Assembly: GCF_012489685.1 (NCBI RefSeq)
Contig: NC_080044.1
Span: 74,510,732-74,574,731 of the forward strand
Length of the DNA: 64,000 nt
Direction: 5' to 3'
Source: Lotus japonicus
Taxonomy: Eukaryota > Streptophyta > Magnoliopsida > Fabales > Fabaceae
Positions 12,201 to 23,119 of the stretch are shown here, in pieces (within the stretch, counting starts at the first letter, position 1; every line of letters begins with the position of its first letter). The notes beneath the pieces are model-generated. The model worked only from the letters and a program-made list of their open reading frames with translations, made no database searches and was not told the origin of the DNA. The translations under genes were made by a program, and so were the position numbers.

Positions 12201-12350
12201 CTCTAGATCACTCACTCCCCCATTCTCATCCTCCAAATCTATCTTGTTAATTTCATCTACTGTTCTTTTTATATCTTCCATGGTATCACTCAAGTTTTCC
12301 TTGACCCATTTCTTTATTTCCCCTTTTAATTTTTTCAATTTTTCTTTTAG
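9214..12350 (-). mobile_element. 5'-truncated L1-type LINE retrotransposon, copy 1
   Basis: The insertion lies on the minus strand and is bounded by an 11-bp direct duplication, ATGTTTAATGT (9203-9213 and 12351-12361). The 3' end carries a short poly(A), seen as a run of T at 9212-9220 on the plus strand. The body encodes ORF2 from partway upstream of the reverse transcriptase to the C-terminus, followed by about 255 bp of 3' untranslated sequence. The apurinic endonuclease domain and ORF1 are absent, as expected for a copy aborted during target-primed reverse transcription. It is a close relative of the copy at 40481-42454. Confidence 0.93.
9469..12338 (-). pseudogene. LINE ORF2 (reverse transcriptase), truncated and frameshifted
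   Basis: Two minus-strand frames, 12338-11592 (248 codons) and 11616-9469 (715 codons), form one ORF2. In order: the pre-RT segment with WVKEGDRNSKYFHA, SRSPGPDGFNFKF and NDYRPISLVGCIYKIIA; then DNQSAFV, KLDFEKAYDSV, RGLRQSDPIAPFLF and the catalytic QYADDSLIIG (YADD at residues 177-180 of the second frame); then the C-terminal zinc-binding zf-RVT region with YSVKSAY and a C-x2-C...H-x4-C cluster (CFFCSQQ, GHLFFGC). The frame breaks just after CIYKIIA, at a 28-bp direct repeat (11521-11548 and 11566-11593) that also duplicates RKVISRVI. The long second frame is otherwise open, so the copy is not ancient. It cannot be autonomous without the endonuclease. Confidence 0.93.
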
Positions 12351-12361
12351 ATGTTTAATGT

Positions 12362-14700
12362 AACATTTTGAGTTTGAACTTTGTGTAGGAAAAAATTCTC
12401 GATAAAATGAGTTGACCCGACTAAAATGTAAATATTCTCCTGATTCAATTAGAATTACGTTTAACTATCCTTATCTTGCTTAACTACTACTAGTGGAAGG
12501 TACTATAGCTAGGTCACTTGTAGCCGATGTAAATAGAGGAATGAACCAACGGATTGACATAGTGTTTAATTCTTCGTTAATTAAGTAATTGGTTTATGTT
12601 TTGATTTTCAACTCTTATGTATGAAAATATTTATCAGTTACTTATCGTTTAATACATTTACGATAAAAAAAATATAAGAATCTATCGTAAGTAAAGAATT
12701 CCCCATTTCTAGATTGGTATGTGGTTGACCGTTGACTGATATATTTGCCGGTAACACGGGGAAGTGAAAACTTTATAAGAACATGTTTGGGGCTTAGTAA
12801 ATCTTAGTCTTAGAGTCAATAGATTCTGCTTCCAAAGTGATCGACCAGCACATACAGCTTACGAAGGAATCCTAGTTAGCTGAATTATACTGAGGTAATT
12901 CAAACATTAATAACTAGTTAGCTTAATTACCTACATACTCGTTTAGATTTTCATTGAACTTAATATTGATTCACGTTGGAATGATGTGTCAAAATTATAT
13001 ATAGTACTTCCTCAATTTATATCTAACTTAACGTGTCAAATTTCAATTTCTCGGATTAATATATTGAGAGTAAAATCACATTTACAATAACTCTACATCA
13101 AACCAAAGATACCTATTCAACCGAGAGACAAGTGCATGATGTAATCCATCATAATATATATAATAAGAAATTCCGTTTATATTACACGCATTATGTATTC
13201 TTCTATACTTAGGTCCATTTTTATTTACGTTTTTCTAGTGGTATGCAAGTTATACCCTTAATTATATGGATGAGAACACAAGTTCTAATCTCATGAGAAA
13301 CATTTTTTATTGGAGATGCAACTGTTTTCCAAATGAGCGATGACATCTTTAAAAGATTCATGTTTATTCAGGACTGTTCTGATTAGTTTAAATGGCTACT
13401 TGATCAAACCATCATGTAATTGGTCCAAATGACTACACGTACAATAATATTATCAAAATAAAATCGATAATTTAATTATTCCAAATGGTAATTAATTATC
13501 TAGCTAGTTCAAGAGAAAATGATGAGTTAATATTTAAAAAAAAACAAAAGAAATTTATTGAAATTCAAAAGGAACATGAGAACAACACTCTCATGTATAG
13601 GAAAAGCAAACCTATAAACCTATAAGACAAGACACACCAGCAGAAAAAAAAATTCATAAAAGCATACTACATAAATGAAAAGCCAATGCATAAAAAAAAT
13701 ATTGCAGCACATATATATTGCCAAAGTTAATAGGGATGAAAAGTACAAAACATCCCCCTTAACATTTACATGATAGTTTGCACAATACTTAATTTTATTC
13801 CAACAAACCATATACAGAAATATCTACAAAAACGAATTAAACTTTCTTAATCACTGGTAAGCGCATTTATACGTAGTTATTCGATATAAAAACAACCTAT
13901 AAAAACTTGAGTTGGCATTTAGATATTGGTGTTGTAAAAAAGGCAAGGTACGTGGGAGGTCCGATTCTGGCATAAAGTTGCATCCATTGTGCATCTTTTT
14001 CTTTTAACTAGAATAATATTCACTATATATATTAAGATTTACGGAAATGATGCTTAAACATATAATTTTTACAGATATTCTTTAAACATACGTACAGTAG
14101 TGGTAAAATATTATCTGATTGCTGTAAGGTTTGCAGTGGCTAAATATTGCTAAAAAAATGTATATCAATTAAATGTGAGCTAAATCATATGTTTATATAT
14201 CATTTCTCTATTTTAAAAAAATATCATTTCCTAAAATTCACTTAAATAAAGAGATGTAAGAATAAAAATGAGATACCATATAGCAATAATAATATGAAAG
14301 TGAGAAAGAGACAGAAAGAAAACAAACATAAGTGGAGATTGAATGAAATAAAAAGTGGATATTGAATGAAATAAAAAGTGGATATAAATGTATCAAAAAT
14401 TCGTATACACATAAGATTTTGATTAATTTGTACTCCAATTTTTCTTTCATTATTTCATTATGACTCATTTTTTCTTCGTATTTCTTACTTCTTTTCTTAT
14501 GACATTATCATTTATCATTTTTTTTATTTTTTACTTTACTTTCTTCTATTTTTATTTTTATCTCAATTTTTTTTTATAAGCAATGGAATGATAGTGAAGT
14601 ATCAACCAAACTTTTTCTCATTGATGACATAACCTCTTTAGCACCTGGGCGTGCAAGTTGATAACCATGGTCAAGGACTTAACCAAAGCCTAGTCATTTC
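12362..14700. other. AT-rich intergenic region upstream of the CYP78A gene
   Basis: No gene recognised. It contains long A/T runs, short tandem copies such as ATTGAATGAAATAAAAAGTGG (about 14337-14385) and scattered minus-strand open frames of low-complexity hydrophobic composition that I reject. The last few hundred bases should hold the CYP78A promoter. Confidence 0.5.
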
Positions 14701-14707
14701 AAAGCCC

Positions 14708-14715
14708 TATATATA
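14708..14715 (+). promoter_or_regulatory. TATA box of the CYP78A gene
   Basis: TATATATA lies 83 bp upstream of the CYP78A start codon, in a local CCCTATATATAGC context typical of plant TATA boxes. This predicts a 5' leader of roughly 50-60 nt. Confidence 0.6.
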
Positions 14716-14797
14716 GCAATGATCCCCACATGTCCATGACACACGTCCTCTAGCTAGTACATAACACTCATATAATCAGTCATCTTCATCCATTAAC

Positions 14798-17158
14798 ATG
14801 AAGATGAAGCCCACGGCAACAATATTCCCCTCGCTCCTACTTCTTTGTCTTGGTCTTGGAATAACAACATTTCAAAGCACCCTCTCTTGGCCACTTGACA
14901 CTCTCCTTATTATTTCCACCACCCTCCTTGCTCTTTCACTAAACTACTGGCTTGTCCCTGGAGGCTTTGCATGGAGGAACTATCACCACCAATACAACAC
15001 AAAGCTCAATGGGCCCATGGGCTGGCCCGTGTTAGGGACTTTGCCTCAGATGGGCTCTATGCTGGCCCACGCAAAACTCGCCAACTTAGCCACTTCCCTG
15101 AACACAAAGAGGCTAATGGCTCTGAGTCTTGGTGCCACCCCGGTTGTGATAAGCAGTCATCCTGATACCGCCAGGGAAATCCTTCTGGGCTCCTCCTTCT
15201 CTGACCGTCCGGTGAAAGAATCAGCACGCGCACTCATGTTTGAGCGCGCCATTGGATTCGCTCCTTCCGGGACATACTGGCGCCACCTTCGCAGGGTGGC
15301 GTCTTTCCACATGTTCTCTCCGAGGACGATCCTCGGTTTGGAGAGTCTCCGGCGGCGTGTGGCGGATGAAATGGTGGCAAAGACATGGAAGGAGATGGAG
15401 GTGAAAGGGGTGGTAGAGGTTAGAGGGGTGTTGAAGGAAGGGTCTCTTTGCAATATTTTGGAGAGTGTCTTTGGTCTTGTCGACGATAATAATAACAATG
15501 GTTGTGTGAGTGAGGAGTTGGGGAAGATGATTAAGGAAGGTTATGAGTTGATTTCGGAATTTAACTTGGAAGATTATTTTCCTTTGAAGTTCCTGGACTT
15601 TCATGGGGTGAAGAGAAGGTGTCATAAATTGGCGGCTAAGGTTACTAGTGTGGTGGGTGAGATTGTGGAAGAGAGAAAAAGGGCCATGGAGATGTTCGTG
15701 GGGCAGAATGATTTTCTTGGCGCTTTGCTTTCTTTGCCCAAAGAGGAAAGGCTGGATCATTCAGATATGGTGGCTGTTCTGTGGGTAATTACTCTATTCT
15801 ATTTTTTTGCCCACTATTGGAAATTTTTCTAAGAATATTCTAAAGCCATTATATTAAGTTTGGGGTAACTTTTGTTTTTATTCATTTCAAAACAAAAAAA
15901 AAGTTTGGGGAAAATGTTCTGCAATTTTGAAAAAAGAGAAGGAGATAGTAATAGTGTAACTCATAATAATATGAGCCATGGCGGAACCAGAAATTTTGGG
16001 AAGCTGGGACAAATTTATTATTGAGTCCCTAAATTTTGTCTTACCTTATAAATTTTGTCTTTTCTCTCTTTTTTTTGGCCCAAAAACTTATTTGGTCCAA
16101 AAAATTACTCTTTTTTTGTTTGAGCTAGGGCAATGGACCCACAAAACCTGGGGTGGATCCGCCACAAACATGCATAAATTCATTGTCCAGTGGCCACATA
16201 GCAACATATATAAGAGAAATTCCGAAACTTCAGTTGGTTACCATCTTTGATTTGTTCAAGAAATAAAGATCTAAAACTTATATAGGTACCCACCATGGCC
16301 TTATCAGGATTAATTCTCATCAATCACTTTAGTTTCCACATGGATAGGCCTTATATTACTATTGATACTTATATTAAATTTATTGGAATTTATCGACTAA
16401 AAAATGCATTAGTTAAGTTCCATTAATAAATGTTTTTTATTCTGCGCAGCTTATTGGAATTTATCGACTTTCATGCATCCAAACTTTCTTTTCAGCCTAG
16501 CTTATTGTGCATGTTTGAGTTGATGCTTCATATGGCCATGCATATTCTTGTTTGCTTTGTGTAGGAAATGATATTTAGAGGAACAGACACAGTTGCTATA
16601 CTCTTGGAATGGATCATGGCGAGGATGGTCTTACATCAAGATATACAAATGAAAGTCCGCCAAGAGATTGACACGTGCATCGGCCAAAACAAGCATGTGC
16701 GAGACTTGGACATTGCAAATCTCCCTTACTTGCAGGCTGTAGTTAAGGAGGTTCTTCGATTACACCCGCCGGGCCCATTGCTATCTTGGGCCCGCCTAGC
16801 TGTCCATGATGTCCATGTGGATAAGATCCTCGTGCCAGCTGGCACAACAGCAATGGTTAACATGTGGGCTATATGTCATGACTCGTTTGTCTGGGAGGAC
16901 CCATGGGCTTTCAAGCCCGAGCGTTTTCTCAAAAAAGATGTGTCTATCATGGGATCAGACTTGAGACTAGCACCGTTCGGCGCGGGTCGTAGGGTGTGCC
17001 CGGGGAGGGCCCTAGGCTTAGCCACGATCCATTTGTGGTTGGCACAACTTCTCCATAAGTTCATATGGCTTCCAACACAACATGTGGATCTTTCTGAATG
17101 CCTTCGGCTTTCTCTCGAAATGAAGACTCCTTTACGATGTCGTGTGGTTCGTAGATAA
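14798..17158 (+). CDS. CYP78A: Cytochrome P450, CYP78A family
   Basis: Two exons, 14798-15784 and 16565-17158, join at GTGG^GTAATT / TGTAG^GAAATG, giving [16 protein letters not shown] and a protein of 526 residues, normal for CYP78A (about 515-540). Visible parts: an N-terminal hydrophobic membrane anchor (about residues 10-55), the proline-rich hinge [19 protein letters not shown], the I-helix GTDT (335-338), the K-helix ExxR (E391, R394 in [11 protein letters not shown]), PERF (447-450) and the heme loop [14 protein letters not shown] with Cys474. CYP78A enzymes are ER-anchored monooxygenases such as KLUH; they promote organ, seed and leaf growth through a mobile signal whose chemistry is unsettled. 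The single intron at this position is typical of the family. The gene looks intact. The intron holds a small hAT-like remnant, and a long inverted repeat begins 61 bp after the stop. The exact subfamily member is not assigned. Confidence 0.96.
15976..16166. mobile_element. hAT-like MITE remnant inside the CYP78A intron
   Basis: The left end CCATGGCGGAACCAGAAATTT and the right end GGTGGATCCGCCAC form an imperfect inverted repeat of the (C)AGTGGCGGA-CCA type seen on many plant hAT-derived MITEs. No clear 8-bp target duplication was found, so the ends are approximate. It lies wholly in the 780-bp intron and leaves both splice sites intact. Confidence 0.5.
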
Positions 17159-17219
17159 AAATCTAAAAGGCCTTGAGCCCGAGCCCAAACCATGTCTAAT
17201 TAAGAATCTTGATGTGCCT

Positions 17220-17615
17220 CATGTGATGTTTAAATTAAAATTAAAGTTGCCACATATAATGCAATCGTCTACTATTAGGGTGTGAAATTATTGAAATAAA
17301 AATGAGTGCAAGTTTGCTAGAAATAAATGTAAGATGAGAGCGAATTGAGAAGATTGGCAGTTTTCCATTTCAAATTGTAAGATGTAAATTATTAATTGAG
17401 TGTAATGAAGTTGCTTTGATCTGCATGTAGAAAAATGATTTTGATATCACATCTTACAATTTGAAAGGGACAAATATCAATCTTCTCAATTCGCTCCAAT
17501 CTTACATTTATTTCTGGCCAACTTGCACTCCATTTTTATTTCAATAATTTGACACCCTAATAGTAGACGATTGCACTATATGTGGCAACTTTAATTTTAA
17601 TTTAAACATCACATG
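17220..17615. repeat. Long inverted repeat (foldback/MITE) just 3' of CYP78A
   Basis: Arms 17220-17385 and 17449-17615 (about 166 nt each) are reverse complements with roughly a dozen differences by eye, separated by a loop of about 63 nt. The outermost bases are CATGTGATGTTTAAATT and AATTTAAACATCACATG. A transcript through this region would fold into a long, nearly perfect hairpin. No convincing target duplication was seen, so the superfamily is not assigned. It starts 61 bp after the CYP78A stop codon and is probably in or beside its 3' UTR. Confidence 0.9.
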
Positions 17616-17815
17616 CTGGACAGAAGGTTTGTGGCATTGCTCTATGCATTGGAGACATCCTCAACTAGAAAGAGAACTAGAGATGCTGGAAAATCTTCTT
17701 GGTCTATTGGGATCGGTAACACTTACGAAAGGGAGACTGGATAAATGGCGCTGGGAACCTGAAGATGAAGGGATGTATTCAGTATCAACTCATGCTAAGT
17801 TCTTCCATTCTTACA
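17616..17815 (+). pseudogene. Fragment of LINE zf-RVT region
   Basis: The frame at 17629-17856 reads LTKGRLDKWRWEPEDEGMYSVSTHAKFF. This matches the segment just before the zinc-binding domain of plant LINE ORF2 (compare DSWLWKCELEGRYSVKSAY in the LINE at 9.2-12.3 kb). Only about 60 residues remain. No ends or target duplications were seen. An old fragment on the opposite strand to LINE copy 1. Confidence 0.5.
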
Positions 17816-17856
17816 TAATCAACTCTCTTCATATCTTCATTGACTTGAGCGTCTGA

Positions 17857-19783
17857 ATGTCATTTGCATATGTACCTCCCCCACCATGGACTCTAGATCT
17901 ACTTGCTCCACCGTGCTTTTCATCTTTCTCACTGTCATCATCATCATTCCTTGGCCTGAGGGGCTTTCAACCAACTTTCTAGAGGAACATATTGTCGCTG
18001 TCTGTGGGGAAGTTGTAAGAAAACTTTCATCACCATGGTTAGAACACAACGTAAGCAACTCTCTCACGGAAATTCACCTCCAAAGCAACATTTCCCGGGC
18101 ATGCCATAATCATGACATGTTGAGGATCTCACTCCTTAAGAACATGTTAGAAATTCACATTCCAAAATTTGCTGAATTTGTTGAACGGATGTAACATCGT
18201 ATCAACATCTTAGAGAAATGTGTATGCATGTACCAAAAAGACCTATTTGGGGTTGTTCTTTTCGGATTCAGGATTGTTTCTCTAGCTTGTTGTGCTCGGT
18301 GTGGAGCTTTGTCGTGGCTAGGCCTGAGAGATTAGTGGTGTTTGCCTCGAGCGTAAGGGGAGTACCATCAGAAGACAATACGTACTTTGACACTAAAGTA
18401 GTGAATAAGCAAAGAGAAAAAAAAACGAGTTTTAATTAGAAGAACTCAAAAAATACTAAAAATGAATGGTTTGACCTAAATAAACGAAAGTAACTATTTT
18501 TGTAGGTTTGATATTTATGTTCGGAGTCTCTGCATGTATAAGGGAAGTTCTTTAAATGACACTTTCAAGTACACGGTTAGCTTGGTGTCGTCTCGCTTAT
18601 GGTTTATCTATCAGCCCTTTGTCAGGCTACTAGGACAATTTGTTTGTTGAGCTGAGGTGGTCCGTTCTTTAAACATGTCACGCTAATCGCCTTGATGGTA
18701 TATGCTTAAGAGAATAACCTCATGAACCGACTACAACGTCATCAAATCATATAACTTTTAGAGCTACTAAGCAAACTTAAATGGGAAGAACATACAGGAA
18801 TAGCCACTTCTTTCTCCAATAGTGGGACTTTGGGAATCTTGTGTGTATATTTCTCCAACAGTGGCGTGCCATTCATTTTACGATTGACAAAATAATCATT
18901 AGTAAAGAAATCTAGATATTTAAGACATGCCTCCAAAGTTTTCGGCTTTTCAATTCTAATCCAAATTAGTGTTTATTTTCTTGTAGTTTCGTACAGCATA
19001 AAAGGCAAAGTCCTTTATTCCTTTTGAAGTACTCATAGATACATACTCATACTTCCAATAATCGCGTTTAATGCTCCACAAATCTATTATCTTATTGATT
19101 TGGGTCCCCACGTTGCATCACCTGAAATTACATATTCTTTCAAGCGTGTCCTTGTAACATCAATTGACATTTTATATGCGAAACAACAAAGATTCTACAT
19201 TATCCTTTCATTGAGAATGTTATTAAATAGATAAGTTCTATTATGCACCAACAAATTGGTGATGTACGTACTAGCTCTTGTGGCTGATTTAGGGGAGCTT
19301 CTCTTATGTGAAAATTATCTCATGTTTGTTGATGTTTTTATGTCTATCTATCTCTTCATGTGTATTAAATGTATAGGTGGGACTATGAGACTATTTATAA
19401 TGAGAGGGAAATAGACACAAAAGCTTCAATATAAGAAAACATAAAAGAATTTCACATAAGATCGAGGATCCTAACCCCTGATTTTGTTTGACTTGTAATT
19501 ATATGTTGTTCCAGCTGGCCCAAAAGGCCAAAAGGGCTGATAGAATCACAAACAGTCCAGATGTCTCACTATTAAGTAAACACCAAAGACAAAGAGGCAG
19601 ATGAAATGACTTAATTAAGAAACATCTCGTCTAAAAAGTAGCGCACTCATCTCAGTAAAGAGACATATAAATGGTAGGATATTGGATAAATTGATTGAGA
19701 TTTCATGATTAATTTGTTTGAGATCCAAAAACTACTTCAGAATATTTACCTTTCAACTCTTCCTTATAGAAATTGTTTGAAGG
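17857..19783. other. Intergenic region with unassigned open frames
   Basis: A 102-codon plus-strand frame (17886-18194) begins with a signal-peptide-like stretch (STVLFIFLTVIIIIPWP) and overlaps a 76-codon minus-strand frame (17837-18067). A 64-codon minus frame lies at 18742-18936. None matches a family I recognise, and none has clear splice sites, TATA box or repeats defining it. Decayed transposon text is as likely as a real gene. Confidence 0.3.
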
Positions 19784-19788
19784 GGTGT

Positions 19789-21118
19789 TGATGACCCTAT
19801 TTTAGTAGTGTTTTTAGGGTCATTTCTTTGTTTGTTTTGAGTCTTTTTGATGAGTCTCATGTAGTGTTTCATGCATTCTCATGCATTTTTATTCTTTTCT
19901 TTAGTCTTTATTTCGTTTTGGTAATTTAGTAGTTTTATAGGTAGTTTTCTTGCATTTTAAGTAAAGTTTAGGACTTGCATGGTTTTGTTGTGTTTTATGA
20001 AGGACTTCTTGTGCTAATGAGCTCTTGGAGCTTCTAGAATCTTCCTTGACTTGTTGGTTAGGTTTGGAGAGCAGAAACTGAAGGAGAAAGAAGGCCAAGA
20101 AGCATGGAATTGATGAAGAACTTAAAGAGAATTGAAAAGAGGAGTTTCAGAAGCCAAAAAGTCTTTTTCAGGCGAGCTTAAGCGCCTAGGCGCTGGGAGT
20201 GGGCGCCTAGGCGCCAATTGGGTCCATAAGCATGTTTTTCAACATGCAATTGGCGCTCAGGCGCTCTGAATTGGCGCCTGAGCGCCCAGTTTCGTTTATT
20301 CTGCCTATAAATAAGGCTTAGGCCAATTTCTTTGATACATTTGGACATTTTACTCATTTTTTATCAAGTTTGAGAGCTGAGGAGAACTTCGGGGCCAAGG
20401 GAGGCTTCCAACTTGTATTTTTCTCAGGTTTTCTTTACATTTTCTTTATGAATTCCCTAGCCATGAGTGGCTAGTTTACTTTTTACTTTGGGTTAAGAGA
20501 TTCTATGAAATTTTAGTTTGTCAAATCCTATCTCTATGCATGAGTCTTGATTTAATCTTGTATTTCAATTCCTTATTGCATGCTTAGCTTTGGTGCACCT
20601 TTGCTAGAGGCTAGATTATAATCAAATGGAAATTTGTTATGATTTAGGGACATGAATTGGAATATATCCTTCTATACTTGCTTCTAGGAATAGAGTGAGG
20701 GTAGGGTTTTGTTGGCCTGAATATACATGCTTATTTACCTCTTATGAATGTTTAAGTACACAAGGAATTGGGCTTATCTTTCAGTTTGAGAGAATTATTT
20801 TTGTGAGGAATCAACTAGTAAGTACATAGGCTATATCAACAAGAGACAAATCAAGATATCACATGCATAGGATAGGTGGACTAAAATGGATTAGATGATC
20901 AAAAATCCAAGGCAAATTTTTCATCATTGTTATTTACATCATTTTCAACATTGCTCTTTTGCAAATCTTTTGTCACAATCAACCAAAACCAATTTCTGAA
21001 TTTTACTGCTTTAAGAACTTGCGAACTCTAGATTTAAATCAACAATTCTCACTCACAATCCCTGTGGTTCGATATTTTAAAACCCGGAGGTATTCGTACA
21101 CTTGCGAATTGACCAACA
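19789..21118 (+). mobile_element. Solo LTR (1,330 bp) of an LTR retrotransposon
   Basis: The element starts TGATGACCC and ends GACCAACA (the TG...CA rule) and is flanked by the perfect 5-bp target duplication GGTGT (19784-19788 and 21119-21123). No internal domain (gag, protease, RT) is present, so this is a solo LTR left by recombination between the two LTRs of a full element. The segment 20180-20290 contains several GCGCCTAGGCGCC-type and GCGCTCAGGCGC palindromic motifs. Near the right end the text ATCCCTGTGGTTCGATA resembles LTRs of plant Ty3/gypsy elements of the Athila/Tat kind; that family call is from memory. The + strand is inferred from this right-end match. Confidence 0.85.
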
Positions 21119-21123
21119 GGTGT

Positions 21124-22990
21124 GCTGCCTTTCTTTCACAATCACGATCTCAAAAGTGATCTCATTGGAACTCGGATTGTGGGATGAGGAGATAAGGTGA
21201 GAACATGTCTGGTACCTAGTTGGCTACTGCGATATCCTTGTATAAAATCAGACACCATTGAAAACTATGAGAATCTACATTGTTTACTATATTCACCACT
21301 TTACTAAATATATGTACACTAAAATTGTATAAATACCAATCGGGTTATAGGGTTTGATCAAGTAGAGTTCCAGTTTCACACATGATAAAGATCTCCTTTA
21401 TTGTATCAAATTTCATTTCAAATATTGCATTTTTTTATCAATCAAAATTAGACTGAAAACATGTAAACAATCTAATAAAACTTACATCAGAAGTGCTCTT
21501 TTTGTTTTTTGGTAGAAATCAGAAGTGTTCTAAACCCTAAAGAGAATCATACAGCACTTCATAAACAATAAACTTACAATTTTTAGAAAAAAAACTAAAG
21601 CTGTGTCAGTCACATAGTTAACATAGCCCATTTCGGGAGCTTATCTTATTTCAGGTTGGGGGCCCAATGAGCAAAACCCTTTGTCGTGATTTCTATTTTA
21701 ATTATACTAATTAAAAATGTGCCTTTAAGTTGACAAAAAAAATGTGACTTTCATAATTATTTTTTCCAGTACAGCAGAAAAGTAAAACAGGAAAACGAAA
21801 GACTACACTACAAGATTATCTCTAAGGAGGAGCGATTGCACTTCAAAGCAAGGCTCATCCCACACCTGCAATCCTGGCGAGTTGCTTCTAGCCTCGAACT
21901 TGGCATACCAATCTACAACATAGTTACACTCATGGGGTACCCACCGCAAGTTAACCACCCAGCTCCTTCGGATAAGCTCACGAACGACCTCCACCGCACA
22001 TATGTTTAAGTTTAATTTTTTTATTTAATAATTAAGTTGTTGTATTATTTTATCTCCACTTAAAACTCGTAATTTTTTTTTCCACTTTAATATTTACTAA
22101 TTAATTAAGTTCATTTTTTCCTCAAAACTCATCAACCAAATTATTATTTTTTAGTAAAAAATTCTAACTTACCTCCAATCGAATATCAGATTTATAATTA
22201 TTTTTTGTTAGTTCATTTTCTAAAAGACTAACATGGTCATTTTGGAATAATTTATTCATTTGAACATTGAATTACAACTACAAGTATTAGAATTCATGAG
22301 ACAATCATATTATCCAAAAAGATGTTGATTGAAGAGAAATGATTGAACTTCGGTGAGGAAGGGGGCGAAGGGAGGCTTCAATTAGATGGAGGGGGTGCTA
22401 TGAGATCGTTCATCGTCATCAAGCTCATGACGGGTTTTTGTAAAGGCACTCTAATACCTAAATTAGTAGCAGGTGGAGTTCTGTAATTTCTCCAAGACTT
22501 GAAAAGAAGAGTGTATACATGTTTCAGCTTGAGTTTGGTTGTTTGTACCTTTGAGAGAGTTGGGGAGGTCTCAAGCGATGACATTAGTGTCTAGTTTCTG
22601 GGCGAATCTTGACCGTTGAGCCTCCTATTGTCTTTAGAGATCCCACAGTTGAGGCTCCTCGTAAACGAGACCTAATTAAGTCTTGAGCTCCACGCCTTTG
22701 TCTACTACGGTTACTGAGCTTGTGATGGGACAAGGTGAAGTGACAAAAATCTTATTTGATGAAGGCGAGAACTTGGTCGGGAGTAGTGCTCAAGAGTCAA
22801 GAGTGTGTTTCCGCACTCAAGTAAGTAATTATAGTACTTGGGGATGTGTCGCAATTGATTTGGTGTGACCGAATCTACTGGGTGCATGCGCTCGTCGAAA
22901 GTCTCTGTTGGAATAGTGATCCTCTCCAACTTTGATTCACAAAAATGTATTTTTTTAACAGACAAAAAGAATATTAATGGGCCACATAAC
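21124..22990. other. Intergenic region with LINE relic
   Basis: No gene recognised apart from the RNase H relic at 21803-21994. The open frames at 22378-22584 (-) and 22711-22995 (-) lack known motifs and supporting signals. Confidence 0.4.
21803..21994 (-). pseudogene. RNase H-like C-terminal fragment of a non-LTR retrotransposon
   Basis: The minus-strand frame reads RELIRRSWVVNLRWVPHECN followed by YVVDWYAKF. This matches the end of the plant RNase H-like (RVT_3) domain, where W-V-x-HV/IPRE-x-N-x-VAD-x-LA is the conserved pattern with the last catalytic Asp. The tail LQVWDEPCFEVQSLLLRD is the usual C-terminus of LINE-encoded copies. About 63 residues remain; the upstream RT is absent. Confidence 0.55.
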
Positions 22991-23119
22991 AACATAAGAT
23001 AATTTTACATTTTTACTAATAAAAATAATGCATTGATGGCGATTTTACGACGGATCCGATTCCCCGGTGTTACTGTATAACATGTCGACATAGGAATCAA
23101 CGGTATATAATATAAGCTA

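Noticed and set aside
15157..15760. Two minus-strand frames of 113 and 179 codons
   Set aside because: They are antisense shadows of the high-GC first exon of CYP78A.
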